DNA from: JBGQBN01 sp041494805 | GTDB lineage: Bacteria > Acidobacteriota > Terriglobia > Terriglobales > Acidobacteriaceae | Direction of reading: 5' to 3' | DNA: 64,000 bases | Assembly: GCA_041494805.1 (NCBI GenBank) | Contig: JBGQBN010000017.1 | Location: 4,638 to 68,637, forward strand | Shown: positions 17,071 through 26,995 of the stretch, piece by piece | How positions within the stretch are numbered: position 1 is the stretch's first letter | Layout: the number at the start of each line of letters is the position of its first letter | Position numbers and translations under genes: made by a program | The notes under the pieces: generated by a model | Database searches by the model: none | Told to the model about the DNA's origin: nothing | The model's input: only the letters and a program-made list of their open reading frames with translations

Positions 17071-18795
17071 TCACGAAGCGCGCGTGGAAGCAAAAGCATG
17101 GTTGGCTGCGGCTTTCGACAACACGAAGTTTTCAATTACAAGAGCATCAATGCCGGAACAGAAATAGCTGCGCACAGCATCCCTCGGCTTGACCACCAGA
17201 GGTTCGCCGAACAAGTTGAACGAGGTATTCACCAGCAGGGGCGCGGGTGCCTGTTCTCCAAAGCGTTTCAAGAGCCGCCAGAGCAGGGGATTGCTCTGCT
17301 GCTGCACAACGTGCAAGCGCACGCGATTGCCGGGCAGTACGAATCCTTCCGGCAGGACGTTGGCGTTGGGCCGGGCCCAGGCCAGCGAGTTCATCGACTG
17401 GCACAAACGGGAGCACTCGAAATAACGGGAACAATCTTCTTCCGGCACGGCCAGGGCAAAGGGACGGAACCATTCCCGGTGTTTGATGTAATCGTTCAGG
17501 TTCTCCCGCACGTAGGCAGCCCACGGCGAGGCCAGCAGGCTGCGGTTGCCCAGGGCCCGGGGACCGAACTCAGCCGGCCCCTGGAACCAGCCCACGATCT
17601 TTCCCGCTTCCAATAACTGCAAAGTGGCATCGAGCTTCCGCTCCTCGGTGGTTTGCAGGGAGTAGCGGGCCTTGCAATTGTCGAGCACATCTTTGATCTC
17701 AGAGCGGCTGCAGGAGGGGCCGCTGTACACCTGGGCAACGGCCGGACCGCGCGGCTTTTGCATGGCGTGGTGCCAGGCGAGCAAACCCGCGCCCAGAGCG
17801 CATCCCGAGTTTCCGGGGGCCGGGGGCACGTAGATTTCGTCCAGGCCCAGGCGTTTCTCCAGCATGGCAACCAGCAGCGTGTTCTGAAAAAGGCCGCCGG
17901 CCAGACAGATCTTGCGAATGCCGGTACTCTCGCGGTAGTACTCGAGCAACGATCCGACGATTTCCGCACAGGCATGTTGCAGACTGCTGGCCAGGGCACG
18001 ACGCTGGTCGTCACTGAGATCTTTCTTTCCGTCCGGCAGGCCCAACTCACGGTAGAACTTGCTGGAGAAAGTCAGCCGGCCCGCCACATTCACATAGCCA
18101 TTATTCAAGCGGGGCAGATGGTTGCGTGGATTGCGGAACATTTCCAGAAACACGTTCTTGAAAACCGGTTCGCCTTCCATGCTCAGCCACTGGGTTTTGT
18201 GCTCATCGTGATGAGGAACAAACCCCAGCAGACGGGTGATTTGGGAGTAGATCCACGCCGGGGAGTGGGGAAATGGAATCTTGCGCAGCTCCTGGATCCG
18301 GGTGCCGTCCCCGGTGGCAACCAGGCCCGAGTTTCCATCCCCCTCTTCGTCCATGGTCAGAATCAAGGCGCGATCAAAGGGAGAGAGGAAAAAAGCGCTG
18401 GCCGCGTGGCAGAGATGGTGCTCGAAATTCAAAACCCTGGAGGGCGAGCCGTGGTTCAGCCGCAGCATCCGCAGCTGATTCAGTTCACGCGCCAACCCGC
18501 CCAGTTCGTTGGCCTCGTGATAGGCGGCCGCCACAGGGGAAAACGGTGAAAGCCGCGCGCGCAGCAGGGAACGGCGCATCCAGCCGTAGAAGGGGCGCGT
18601 TCCCACCGCGATGGCATCCAGATCGTTCCAGCTTGCGCCCGCTTTCTCCAGGCAGAAACGAATCGCATTTTCCGGCACACCCGTGGTGTGGGAGCGCACG
18701 AGCTTGTCATTCTCGATCGCAGCCTTGATCACCCCGTTTTCAAACAGGGCAGCCGCGGTGTCGTGCTTGAATGATGACAATCCCAGGATCAGCAT
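17071..18795 (-). CDS. NodU/TobZ-family O-carbamoyltransferase (copy 2)
   Basis: A 574-residue carbamoyltransferase that uses carbamoyl phosphate and ATP to carbamoylate a sugar hydroxyl. The N-terminal Kae1-like domain has the metal-binding H-x3-H in EHHLCHAA (H126, H130) with D149 in LTMDEEGDG; the C-terminal YrdC-like domain carries GWFQGPAEFGPRALGNRS and the later VNTSFNLFGEP. All expected residues are present and the length is typical. The second copy at 30048-31835 is only distantly similar, so the two probably act on different acceptors. No SxtJ/DUF5989 partners accompany this copy. Acceptor: inferred to be the EPS repeat unit or its precursor. Confidence 0.88.
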   Translation of the reverse strand: MLILGLSSFKHDTAAALFENGVIKAAIENDKLVRSHTTGVPENAIRFCLEKAGASWNDLDAIAVGTRPFYGWMRRSLLRARLSPFSPVAAAYHEANELGGLARELNQLRMLRLNHGSPSRVLNFEHHLCHAASAFFLSPFDRALILTMDEEGDGNSGLVATGDGTRIQELRKIPFPHSPAWIYSQITRLLGFVPHHDEHKTQWLSMEGEPVFKNVFLEMFRNPRNHLPRLNNGYVNVAGRLTFSSKFYRELGLPDGKKDLSDDQRRALASSLQHACAEIVGSLLEYYRESTGIRKICLAGGLFQNTLLVAMLEKRLGLDEIYVPPAPGNSGCALGAGLLAWHHAMQKPRGPAVAQVYSGPSCSRSEIKDVLDNCKARYSLQTTEERKLDATLQLLEAGKIVGWFQGPAEFGPRALGNRSLLASPWAAYVRENLNDYIKHREWFRPFALAVPEEDCSRYFECSRLCQSMNSLAWARPNANVLPEGFVLPGNRVRLHVVQQQSNPLLWRLLKRFGEQAPAPLLVNTSFNLFGEPLVVKPRDAVRSYFCSGIDALVIENFVLSKAAANHAFASTRAS

Positions 18796-18853
18796 AGGAA
18801 TTTGAATCGAAATCTAGCGGACGGTTCGTGCTGGGTTCAGAAGGAAGAGAAGC

Positions 18854-18886
18854 AGTTCCCGGTTGCTGGTTCTCAGTTCCCAGTTA
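18854..18886. repeat. Dispersed AGTTCCCRGTT-type repeat
   Basis: Two AGTTCCC(G/A)GTT units flank GCTGGTTCTC. It resembles the copy at 12699-12716. It abuts, and its last bases include, the stop codon of the zinc-ribbon gene. Confidence 0.4.
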
Positions 18887-19147
18887 GTCGTCGTCACCAC
18901 CATCGCTGGCGATGGCTTCGAGTTCGAGCAGCAGCGGACTTTCCTTGGCGAGAAATTCCACGTGACCGCACTTGGGGCATACCAACATTCCGTGCGCCCG
19001 GCTGATGCCATAGGGGAGGAAAGTAAATCGCGTCGGCCGATAGTCGGTGAGCTCCGTATTGCACCGGAGGCAGGATACCGTCGGTTTGTCTTTGACGGCC
19101 CAAATGTTCTCTTGTACGTGGTCCTGACTGGCTGGCTGAGTTTTCAT
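18884..19147 (-). CDS. Small zinc-ribbon protein
   Basis: An 87-residue soluble protein with two Cys pairs, CLRC (about 26-29) and CPKC (about 57-60), spaced as in a rubredoxin-like zinc ribbon, and a strongly acidic C-terminal tail ending in GGDDD. It lies 12 bases after the preceding secreted-protein gene and belongs to the same transcript. No enzymatic motif is present. It may be a metal-binding accessory or regulator; I do not recognise a named family. Confidence 0.7.
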   Translation of the reverse strand: MKTQPASQDHVQENIWAVKDKPTVSCLRCNTELTDYRPTRFTFLPYGISRAHGMLVCPKCGHVEFLAKESPLLLELEAIASDGGDDD

Positions 19148-19159
19148 AAAGGGTCCCTT

Positions 19160-19921
19160 CTACGACTCTCCGTTTTCCTTGATGGGTGTGACCATGATGA
19201 CGGCAAAGCCGAGCTCTTGCGGCGATCCACCCTTTTCCGGCTTGCCGTGCAGCTTGACTTGCAGAATGCAAGTGCCGGCGTCATCAGTCCGTACGACGGG
19301 GAAATTTTTGTAGCCGGTATCCACGGGCACCAGGCTCATGATGGCGGGATGGCGGCCGTGTGATGCCAGCCGGCTCCATTTGAGCAGCTCATCCATTCCC
19401 AGAATTTTATCCGGCTCGCGATCGACACTTACTGGACTCAGCAACACGAAGTCGCGGTAGGGGCTCACGTCCTTGTGCTCGTGGTCTGCGGGCGTCTGGG
19501 CATAGCGCATGGTGTAGTAGCCAGGCCTCAGCTTCTGGTCGCGGAAGTCCTCGCGGAAATCCTCACTGCTTTCCGCCAGGTAATGGACTACCCCGACCAG
19601 CGCTCCCACCTTCAGATTGCCGTAGAGAATTCCGCTGGAGTTTGCCGGACTCTCCTGGGTCATCACATTCTTGGACCACCAAACCTCGCTGACCGGGGTC
19701 TTCAGTCCATTGACGAAGGTGACCAGGCGTGAACCTTGAGGGTCCAGGCCATCGACGATCGACTGCGGCAGATAAGCGGATGCCTTGGCCGTAGCCGGTT
19801 CTGCGGCGTACGGTTCCTGACCCCGGGCCGGCGATGCGCTGAATGCGAGCGCCAGGCCCAGAAGCAGGACGAGCGGCAGGATTTGCCGCCGGTGATTGTG
19901 TTGGTCCCTACATTCTGACAT
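19160..19921 (-). CDS. Secreted protein of unknown function
   Basis: A 253-residue protein with a signal peptide (ILPLVLLLGLALAFSASPARG). The mature part contains GSRLVTFVNGLKTPVSEVWWSK, GNLKVGALVGVVHYL and LRPGYYTMRYAQTPADHEHKD-like stretches, which I associate with acidobacterial periplasmic hypotheticals but cannot name. No catalytic triad is evident. It starts eight bases after the phosphoesterase stop, so it is probably co-transcribed and exported with it. Confidence 0.7.
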   Translation of the reverse strand: MSECRDQHNHRRQILPLVLLLGLALAFSASPARGQEPYAAEPATAKASAYLPQSIVDGLDPQGSRLVTFVNGLKTPVSEVWWSKNVMTQESPANSSGILYGNLKVGALVGVVHYLAESSEDFREDFRDQKLRPGYYTMRYAQTPADHEHKDVSPYRDFVLLSPVSVDREPDKILGMDELLKWSRLASHGRHPAIMSLVPVDTGYKNFPVVRTDDAGTCILQVKLHGKPEKGGSPQELGFAVIMVTPIKENGES

Positions 19922-19929
19922 CGGGTTCT

Positions 19930-22900
19930 CTAGTTTGTTCCGTTTCCGGTGAGCGGTATCAACTGCGGGCTGCCGCCTCCATTGTCCTTGACCCCAAGGG
20001 AAGCCGATCTGGGTCCTATCGCCGCGGGTTTGAAGGAGATAGAGATGGTGCAGTTGGCCCCGGGCGGAAGAGCATTGGTGAAGCTGCAGGTCGTGGTTCT
20101 TGCGAAATCCGTGGGGTTGGCTCCGGTCACGGCCATTCCGGTGATGCGAAGGGGCCCGGTGTCCTTATTGGTAAGAGTGACAACCTGCGGTGCACTCTTG
20201 GTTCCCACCTTTTGATCGCCGAAGTCCACGCTGGGGGGCACTAATTGCACCACCGTGCCTGTGCCGGTCAGCGGTACGCTCTGCGGGCTAGCTGGGGCGT
20301 CATCGTTGAAGGTCAAGCTACCAGTGCGCGTACCCTTGGCCGTCGGGGTGAATGCAACATCTACGCTGCAGCTCGCGCCCGCAGCCAACAGCTTTCCGCA
20401 ATGGTTCTGTTTGCCGAAGTTACCGCTGATGTTGATCCTGCTAATGTGCAGGGTTGCCGTGCCGCTGTTGGTGACGACCACGGTTTGGGTTGCACTGCTG
20501 GTGTTTATCAGCTGGGTTGCAAAGGTGAGACTGGCCGGGTTGAAAGAGATCTGCGGGCCGCCCGTTCCATTGGGCTGCAGCAGGATGGAAACGGTGTTGG
20601 CAGCGTTGTCGGTTACCGCGAGGTCAAGCCTGCCGTCCCGGTTGAAGTCTCCCGCCACCAGCGAGTTCGGAGTTGTGCCGGTTGCCGCATCCAGGTGGCT
20701 CTGGAAAGTTCCGTCCCCATTGCCCAGGAGGATAGAGACCTTGTTGGAAGTGGAATCGGCAGTGGCCAGATCAACCTTGCCATCGCCGTTGAAGTCTCCC
20801 AGTGTGATCGAGTTTGGCCCCGTCCCGGTAGCCACGGTGGTTTGCAGGACAAAGGTACCGTCGCCGATCCCAAGGAAGACGGAAATCGTACTGTCGGCCA
20901 GATTCGCGACGGCCAGATCAAGCTTGCCGTCGTTGTTCAGGTCGCCAGCCGCGAGCGCGCTGGGCGCATTCCCCGGGGTCGGTCCGTCGATGGAGGTGAA
21001 GCTGCCATCGCCGTTCCCGGGCAGAATGGAGATGGTGTTGTCGAGGTTATTGACCACGGCGAGGTCGAGGAAACCATCGGCGTTGAAATCTCCAACCGCG
21101 AGGGAGAGTGGTCCGTGGCCGGTGTTGACGCCTTCGTTCAACAGTGTGAAGGTGCCATCGCCGTCGCCGCTGAGCGCGGAGCCGTAGTTCTCGACGTTGT
21201 TGGTGGTTGCCAGGTCCAGCCTGCCATCCTGATCGAAGTCATCGGCGCTGACGGCGACTGGCCCCGCTCCCGTAGCGGGAGCGACTGGCTGGGCGATGAA
21301 CGTGCCATCCCCAGCGCCCAGCAAGATGGTGAGAGTGCTGTCCACCTGGTTGGCGACCGCCAGATCCACTTTGCCGTCGGCGTTGAAGTCTCCCGCAGCC
21401 ACAGCAGTTGGATTGTGGCCCGTGGCGGGTGTCGACTTCAATGTGAACGTACCATCGCCGTTACCTAGCAGGATGGAGAGCGTATTGCTCCCGCTGTTGG
21501 CAATCGCAAGGTCAAGCTTGCTGTCGCCGTTAAAGTCAGCTCTGGCAAGACCCGTGGGAGCCGTGCCGGTGACGATATCTGACTTGATCAAACCGGTCGG
21601 TGTGCTGCCGGTGGTCACCTCGAACAGACCTAGATTGGAGGTGCCGCCTCCAGGGACAGGATTGGTCACCCTGAGCAAAGCCGCTCCCGCGGTGGCGATA
21701 TTGGAAGCAGGCACAGTTGCGGTCAGCTGCGAGGCGCTTACGAAGGTTGTGGCCAGCGCAGTGCCGTTCCAGTTGACGGTGGCTCCGGAAACGAAGCCGG
21801 TGCCATTGACTGTCAGAGTGAAGCTGGCTCCGCCAGGCGCCGCGATGGTGGGGACCAGGGGATCGTTGATCAAGGGCACAGCATTGGCCGTGCCGGTTCC
21901 GGTCAGAACCACCGACAATGGAGTGGTATTGATCTCACTATGATCAATCACCAGCCGCCCGTTCCGTGGGCCCTGGCTGGTGGGGACGAGCTTTACGTTT
22001 ACGCTGCAGCTTAATCCAGCTCCCAGGCTGGTACCACAGTTGTTGGTCTGGGTGTAGTCAAAGTAATCCTGGTTGATCGAGCCTTGGATGGAGATCCTGC
22101 TAATCCCCAGCGCCGCGGCACCGTTGTTGGTCAGCGTCACCAACTGCGGAGCGCTGGCCTTGCCTACGGCGGTGGCGGGGAAATTCAGGGTGGCCGGGGA
22201 GACAGAAACCAGTGTGCCGATTCCGGTCAGGTTCAGCACCTGTGGACTGGCGCCGTCACTATCAGTAATGGTGACGCTGCTGTACCTCGTGCCGGTGACC
22301 GTGGGTGTGAACGTTGCGGTAATCGTGCACTGCCCACCTGGAGGCAGGTTGCTTCCGCAATTGTTGGACTGGGTAAAGTCGCCAGCGCTGACCACGATGC
22401 TCGAGATACTTATCGGGCTGGTGCCCTGGTTCTTCAAAACGGCGGAGAGAATCTTGTTATGGAAGAGCTGCAGCGTACCGTAGGAGAGTGTGCTCGGAGA
22501 CAGGCTGACGTTAGTGCCGTTCCCGGTCAGCGCTATCTGATGGGGGCTGCCGGGGTCAGGGATGTTAGGAGAGAAGTGGTCAGCGATGGTGAGCGTCCCT
22601 GTTCTGGGACCCTGCTGCGTTGGCTTGAAGGCAATGCTGACAGCGCAGGAACGCACGCCCGGCGACGGCGGAGGAAGGGACGGTGGGCAGTTGTTGTTTG
22701 TCTGTACGAAATCTGACCCGCTCAGTGTGATGCCGTCAAAAACCAGGGCTGAGTCGGCAAAGTTGTAAACGGTTACGTCCTTGGATTGGCTCTGCGTTCC
22801 CGCCTGCTGCGGGGAGAACTGCAGCGAGGTGGTGGAGATGGGAGAGCAGGTCCGCTGCGGGAGATTGATCGGCGGCAGCGGGGTCTGGGTGAAGTCAAAC

Positions 22901-24117
22901 GCATCTTCAATGCTGTTGGTTTTGTCGTCGGCATCGCGGGCCGCGATCGCGGGCAGGCCAAAAACCTTCTCCATGAACTTGAGGACGGAGGAGAACTCGT
23001 ACTGGGTTTTTCTGACGCCCGGCTTGGCAAAAGGCGAAACGATCAGCATGGGAACGCGCGGACCCAAACCCCACTGGTCCACTTGCGGAGGGAAGATGTG
23101 ATCGTAGAAGCCCCCGTTATCGTCCCAGACGATGACGATGGCGGTGCTGGACCAGAACGATGAATTCATGATGGCGGAGACCTGGGTCATGGTCCAGTTC
23201 TCGCCCTGGCATTCGCTCCACGGAGGGTGTTCACTGGGTTGATCGCTGGTGTTGATCCAGGTTACAGCGGAAAGTTTTCCCAACTGCACATCGGTCACGA
23301 ATTGAGGGTCCCGAAAAACGTGATCGGTCCAGGTCGGGACGTTCCGGATGTGGTTTACGGCCTCCAGCGCGTTGTAAGGGCTGTTGTCTGGGCTGTAATA
23401 ACTCCACGAGAGACCGGCGTTTTCCAGACTGTCAGTCATGGTGGTGATATCGAAACAGGGGAATGGAGTGATAATGTCCCCGTTCGGGGCGAGGACGTTG
23501 ACCGTGGAACCCGGATCAGACTTACATCCGGATTCACCCTGGCTGGTGTCGCTGATGAGGTGAGGCTGGCCGATGATTCCTGCGTTTTGCGCCGCCACTG
23601 TGTACACGTGCTGCGGGAAACTGGTGGCGTGGATGGAGGAGAACATGTGATCGGCGATGGTGTAGGTGCTGGCCAGGTTCCAGTAATTGGGGAGGTCGGC
23701 CTGAGTGTACTGGCTGTAGCAGGCGTAGTCGCCGTTCACACTACAGGCGAAGAGGGGGCTGCCTATGGTCACGTCCCACTTGTCCATCCTGCCACCGTCA
23801 AAGGCGACGATGTTGCAGTTCCAGGTGTGGCAAAGGTCACGGGGCATGCTATCCGGGGCGCGGGACAGCGGAATTATCTGACCCGTCGAGATCTTGCCAA
23901 CGTTCGTGCCCTCCACACCCGGGAACAACCCGAACATGTGGTCAAAGCCGCGGTTCTCTTTGATGATGAACACGATGTGCTGGATCTGGGAGATCCCTTG
24001 TGGTGATTCCTGCGTGATCGCGGGCTCTTCCAGAGCGCAGAAGATCACAGCAGCAAGAACCGCGAGTAGTCCCATGCGGGCCGTACGAGCGAACGTGTCA
24101 AGAACAAAGCGCTGCAT
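19930..24117 (-). CDS. Phospholipase C-type phosphoesterase fused to Ig-like and FG-GAP propeller domains
   Basis: A 1395-residue secreted multidomain protein. After a signal peptide comes a phosphoesterase domain (about 45-415) of the PLC/acid phosphatase AcpA family: HIVFIIKENRGFDHMFG (canonical ENRSFD here with Gly for Ser), DHMFSSIHATSFPQH, IVIVWDDNGGFYDH and GPRVPMLIVSPF. Then three choice-of-anchor D domains (about 430-735), an IPT/TIG-like domain (about 745-840), exactly seven FG-GAP repeats (about 850-1190, one propeller) and two more choice-of-anchor D domains to the end. The enzyme would cleave phosphodiesters or phosphomonoesters outside the cell, for example lipids, teichoic-like polymers or phosphate-scavenging substrates. 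It lies between EPS genes on one strand. Whether the Ser-to-Gly change in the motif matters is unknown. Confidence 0.87.
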   Translation of the reverse strand: MQRFVLDTFARTARMGLLAVLAAVIFCALEEPAITQESPQGISQIQHIVFIIKENRGFDHMFGLFPGVEGTNVGKISTGQIIPLSRAPDSMPRDLCHTWNCNIVAFDGGRMDKWDVTIGSPLFACSVNGDYACYSQYTQADLPNYWNLASTYTIADHMFSSIHATSFPQHVYTVAAQNAGIIGQPHLISDTSQGESGCKSDPGSTVNVLAPNGDIITPFPCFDITTMTDSLENAGLSWSYYSPDNSPYNALEAVNHIRNVPTWTDHVFRDPQFVTDVQLGKLSAVTWINTSDQPSEHPPWSECQGENWTMTQVSAIMNSSFWSSTAIVIVWDDNGGFYDHIFPPQVDQWGLGPRVPMLIVSPFAKPGVRKTQYEFSSVLKFMEKVFGLPAIAARDADDKTNSIEDAFDFTQTPLPPINLPQRTCSPISTTSLQFSPQQAGTQSQSKDVTVYNFADSALVFDGITLSGSDFVQTNNNCPPSLPPPSPGVRSCAVSIAFKPTQQGPRTGTLTIADHFSPNIPDPGSPHQIALTGNGTNVSLSPSTLSYGTLQLFHNKILSAVLKNQGTSPISISSIVVSAGDFTQSNNCGSNLPPGGQCTITATFTPTVTGTRYSSVTITDSDGASPQVLNLTGIGTLVSVSPATLNFPATAVGKASAPQLVTLTNNGAAALGISRISIQGSINQDYFDYTQTNNCGTSLGAGLSCSVNVKLVPTSQGPRNGRLVIDHSEINTTPLSVVLTGTGTANAVPLINDPLVPTIAAPGGASFTLTVNGTGFVSGATVNWNGTALATTFVSASQLTATVPASNIATAGAALLRVTNPVPGGGTSNLGLFEVTTGSTPTGLIKSDIVTGTAPTGLARADFNGDSKLDLAIANSGSNTLSILLGNGDGTFTLKSTPATGHNPTAVAAGDFNADGKVDLAVANQVDSTLTILLGAGDGTFIAQPVAPATGAGPVAVSADDFDQDGRLDLATTNNVENYGSALSGDGDGTFTLLNEGVNTGHGPLSLAVGDFNADGFLDLAVVNNLDNTISILPGNGDGSFTSIDGPTPGNAPSALAAGDLNNDGKLDLAVANLADSTISVFLGIGDGTFVLQTTVATGTGPNSITLGDFNGDGKVDLATADSTSNKVSILLGNGDGTFQSHLDAATGTTPNSLVAGDFNRDGRLDLAVTDNAANTVSILLQPNGTGGPQISFNPASLTFATQLINTSSATQTVVVTNSGTATLHISRINISGNFGKQNHCGKLLAAGASCSVDVAFTPTAKGTRTGSLTFNDDAPASPQSVPLTGTGTVVQLVPPSVDFGDQKVGTKSAPQVVTLTNKDTGPLRITGMAVTGANPTDFARTTTCSFTNALPPGANCTISISFKPAAIGPRSASLGVKDNGGGSPQLIPLTGNGTN

Positions 24118-24163
24118 GACCTCTCCTAAGAAAGTCTAAGGCGGCAGAATTTTGTGAACTGTT

Positions 24164-25531
24164 TCAGAACTTAGCTGGAGCGGACTTCTCTAAAATCGGG
24201 CCCAGGAAACCGGGCAATACCCGAGCGAGTTTCTGCGTACCACTCTCATTCATGTGGCACTGGTCCTGAAAATATTTCTGAATGTCGGTGGCAGGCGGCT
24301 TGCCTTCGAGCAATGCCTGGTTGCTGCGCAGCAGCGGGATGCCATGGCTCTCGGCAAATTCGCCGAATTTGAACTGGAACGGCCCCTGGGTATCGTACTG
24401 TCCCGTGAGAGCGTCGTAACCGGTGAACAGCATGAACGCGGCTTTCACGTGCCTGGCATTGAGATCGTCATACAGGCTCTGCAAAGACTGCTGGTATCGG
24501 GTGTCCAGGTAATCCTTTGCCAGCGTGCGGCTGTTAGTGCCCGGGACCATGTACTTCTTCATGCGGTTGTAGGAAGCCCGCGCCCAGTTCTCGACGATCA
24601 GGTTGTAGAGCGCGATGCTGCGCACGCGGTTTTTCAGCCGCACTCTGGAGGCGAACAGATCTTTGGTCTTGGCATCGGCGCTGTCCACCAGCTTGCCAAG
24701 CCCGCCTTCATTGAAACTGTAGCCGACGAGCACGACGTCGGGATGAATGCCCTGGTTCCAAAGGTAAAGGAACTTCTCATGGATGAACGGAGTGGGGTAG
24801 CCGTCCACGCCACCGTTGAGCACGACGAAACGGCCGGGGAATTCGTGGTCGAGCACTCTTTGCAGCTCCATCGGATAAGTGTGCTCGTCATCTACTCCGT
24901 ATCCGTAGGTGACCGAGTCGCCCAGGCAGAGGATGATTTGCTTTCCGCCGTTCAGATCGACGGCGCCGCCCCGCAATCCGTAGTTGTTGACGCGGGAGGG
25001 AGTCAGTGAAATCTTTTCCACGTATTCCTGGTTGGGTATAGGCGTGTAGAGCAGGTCGCCCTGGCGCTCGTATTGCAGCGAACGGTCATAACTCACGCAG
25101 CGCAGACCGAACTCCACCACCAGCAGGAGCACTGGAAGCAATAGCATGGAACGGAGCCAGGGTGAAAACAGGAACGACCCGAAAGGTTTGCGGACTGCCT
25201 GATCTTCCTCCAGACACCGGGCCACGTAGCCGATGTGTCCGCAGATCTGCTTCAGCGCGACCAGGGCATAGCCAACGTACACGGCAGCCAGCAGCGGGAT
25301 GACATTCAGCCAATCGTAGTGGATGTTCGGGATGTAGACACGACTGAATACGATGGCCGCGATGGCAAGGAGGAGAAGCACAAACTGAGCCCGTGACGGG
25401 CTCCGTTCGCCGACGCTGATGTTCACGGACTGCGCAGTGGGCGCTGTGTTGACTTCGGTGTCAATCATGTCGTTAGTTGATGGGAAGCGGAAGTTTGCTT
25501 GGTGAAGGCGAGTCTTGCCTCTACTGGACAC
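24164..25531 (-). CDS. Membrane-anchored SGNH/GDSL hydrolase
   Basis: About 455 residues (434 if the ATG at 25468 is used). Three hydrophobic helices occupy the N-terminal third (two at about 50-95, one near 130-145), followed by an extracytoplasmic SGNH domain: nucleophile block CLGDSVTYGYG, the N-containing block SFNEGG, and the D-x-x-H pair in DQCHMNESG. Such enzymes add or remove acetyl groups on polysaccharides, which fits its place in the EPS operon. The upstream GTG start overlaps the preceding FG-GAP gene by 11 bases; neither start has a strong ribosome site. Confidence 0.8.
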   Translation of the reverse strand: MSSRGKTRLHQANFRFPSTNDMIDTEVNTAPTAQSVNISVGERSPSRAQFVLLLLAIAAIVFSRVYIPNIHYDWLNVIPLLAAVYVGYALVALKQICGHIGYVARCLEEDQAVRKPFGSFLFSPWLRSMLLLPVLLLVVEFGLRCVSYDRSLQYERQGDLLYTPIPNQEYVEKISLTPSRVNNYGLRGGAVDLNGGKQIILCLGDSVTYGYGVDDEHTYPMELQRVLDHEFPGRFVVLNGGVDGYPTPFIHEKFLYLWNQGIHPDVVLVGYSFNEGGLGKLVDSADAKTKDLFASRVRLKNRVRSIALYNLIVENWARASYNRMKKYMVPGTNSRTLAKDYLDTRYQQSLQSLYDDLNARHVKAAFMLFTGYDALTGQYDTQGPFQFKFGEFAESHGIPLLRSNQALLEGKPPATDIQKYFQDQCHMNESGTQKLARVLPGFLGPILEKSAPAKF

Positions 25532-26966
25532 CCAGTCCTGTCAGCTGAATCACCTGCGCTGGAGGCTTCGCATTATCCGTGATGCTTACTTTGCCTTTGC
25601 GGAGACCCTCGGCTCGAGGCCGAAACTGGATGGCGACTGTGCAGCTTGCCCCAATAGCAACGCTGTTGCCGCATGTATTTTTCTCAAGGAAGTCCCCCAA
25701 AACTGTGATGCTGGAAATATCAAGCCGAAGCGTTCCAGTGTCGGTAAGTGTCACCTTCTGCGGTGGACTAGTGGTGCCCACCTGCTGGTCGCCAAACTGG
25801 AGGGACTTGGCCGACAACCCAACCGCCGGGTGGCTGCCAAGGTTAAGCAAGATGGCGACGGCACTCTTAACAGTTCCGCCTACGATAGCGATGTCGGGCT
25901 TGCCGTCGCCATTGAAGTCCGAAACGGCCACACCTCCTGAATTTGCGACTGCGTAAACAACATAATCCGATCCTGCTGCAAATGTACCGTCGCCCTTGTT
26001 CAAGAGAACTGCGACACCGTTGTATCCGGTCGCAACGACGTCCGGAGAGCCGTCGAGATTGACATCTTGGGCAACCAACCCGCCCGCCGTTGATTGGTAT
26101 CCTGTCGAGTACTCGATTGATGGGCTAAATGTTCCATCACCTTGGCCCAGTGCGACGGCGATGGTACCGACTGATGTAGCACCAATTACGTCCAGGTTCC
26201 CGTCACCATTGAGGTCGGTCGCTGCCAAGGAAAGGGCCGGGCCCGAACTCAGTTTGAGGACAATTGGATTTTGAAATACCCCGTCACCGTCCCCTGCATA
26301 CTCACCAAAGTTTGCGTAATCACCGAGATAGTCGAAAAGAGATACCAGATCCAGTTTCCCGTCGTGATTAAAGTCTCTGGGAACATACCCAAATACTCGG
26401 CCGCAATAGGTGAAAACGCTACTCTGGAACGAACCGTCACCATTTCCCGGATAAACAACGAATGCTTTTTCGTAGTAAGAGCCGCACAACACGTACCCGT
26501 CCTGGATTACTGCGAGGTCCAGCTTTTCGTCCCCATTGAAGTCTGCCGCGACTGGCCGCTCTCCCGTAATTCCCGGGTCTATCGGGTGAAAGCTTCCGTC
26601 ACCGTTTCCCATCAGCAGGTTGACAACCCCGTAGCCGGCCACGACCAAGTCTACTTTCCCATCATTGTTGAAGTCTCCCAAGGCGAGCGAATCTGGCGTT
26701 GCGCCCCCATAGTTGACTGCGGGTTGAAACGTGCCGTCGCCATTTCCTAACAGGATGCTGATGGTATTGTCGTCACGATTAGCAACGGCTAGATCGGCCT
26801 TGCCGTCTTGATTAAAGTCTGCCGACACAACGGCAACGGGAGTGTTGCCTACTCGGACGTACGTAGGCTTGCTAAACTCGCCTGCCATGGCTGTCCCGCA
26901 AGTTCCTACGCCGAGAAGCAGAAGGCAAGCGAAGCAATTGATCCATGCATATCGATCGCGAGACAT
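25521..26966 (-). CDS. Secreted seven-repeat FG-GAP propeller with C-terminal choice-of-anchor D domain
   Basis: A 481-residue exported protein. Signal peptide (WINCFACLLLLGVGTCGTAMAG), seven FG-GAP-like repeats (about 25-375; the first is SADFNQDGKADLAVAN) and one Ig-like choice-of-anchor D domain (about 385-481). Repeats 3 and 4 are longer and carry extra Tyr-rich loops. Seven repeats give one closed propeller. The ATG was preferred to a GTG five codons upstream because that GTG forms part of the GGAGG ribosome site. It is the smallest of three propeller proteins in the locus. Confidence 0.86.
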   Translation of the reverse strand: MSRDRYAWINCFACLLLLGVGTCGTAMAGEFSKPTYVRVGNTPVAVVSADFNQDGKADLAVANRDDNTISILLGNGDGTFQPAVNYGGATPDSLALGDFNNDGKVDLVVAGYGVVNLLMGNGDGSFHPIDPGITGERPVAADFNGDEKLDLAVIQDGYVLCGSYYEKAFVVYPGNGDGSFQSSVFTYCGRVFGYVPRDFNHDGKLDLVSLFDYLGDYANFGEYAGDGDGVFQNPIVLKLSSGPALSLAATDLNGDGNLDVIGATSVGTIAVALGQGDGTFSPSIEYSTGYQSTAGGLVAQDVNLDGSPDVVATGYNGVAVLLNKGDGTFAAGSDYVVYAVANSGGVAVSDFNGDGKPDIAIVGGTVKSAVAILLNLGSHPAVGLSAKSLQFGDQQVGTTSPPQKVTLTDTGTLRLDISSITVLGDFLEKNTCGNSVAIGASCTVAIQFRPRAEGLRKGKVSITDNAKPPAQVIQLTGLGVQ

Positions 26967-26995
26967 CGGGGGATCCTCCACGCAGGCCTTTGACT

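Noticed and set aside
20245..21468. Long + strand frame opposite the phosphoesterase/FG-GAP gene
   Set aside because: It lies entirely antisense to strongly recognisable FG-GAP repeats; the long frame is a by-product of their codon bias.
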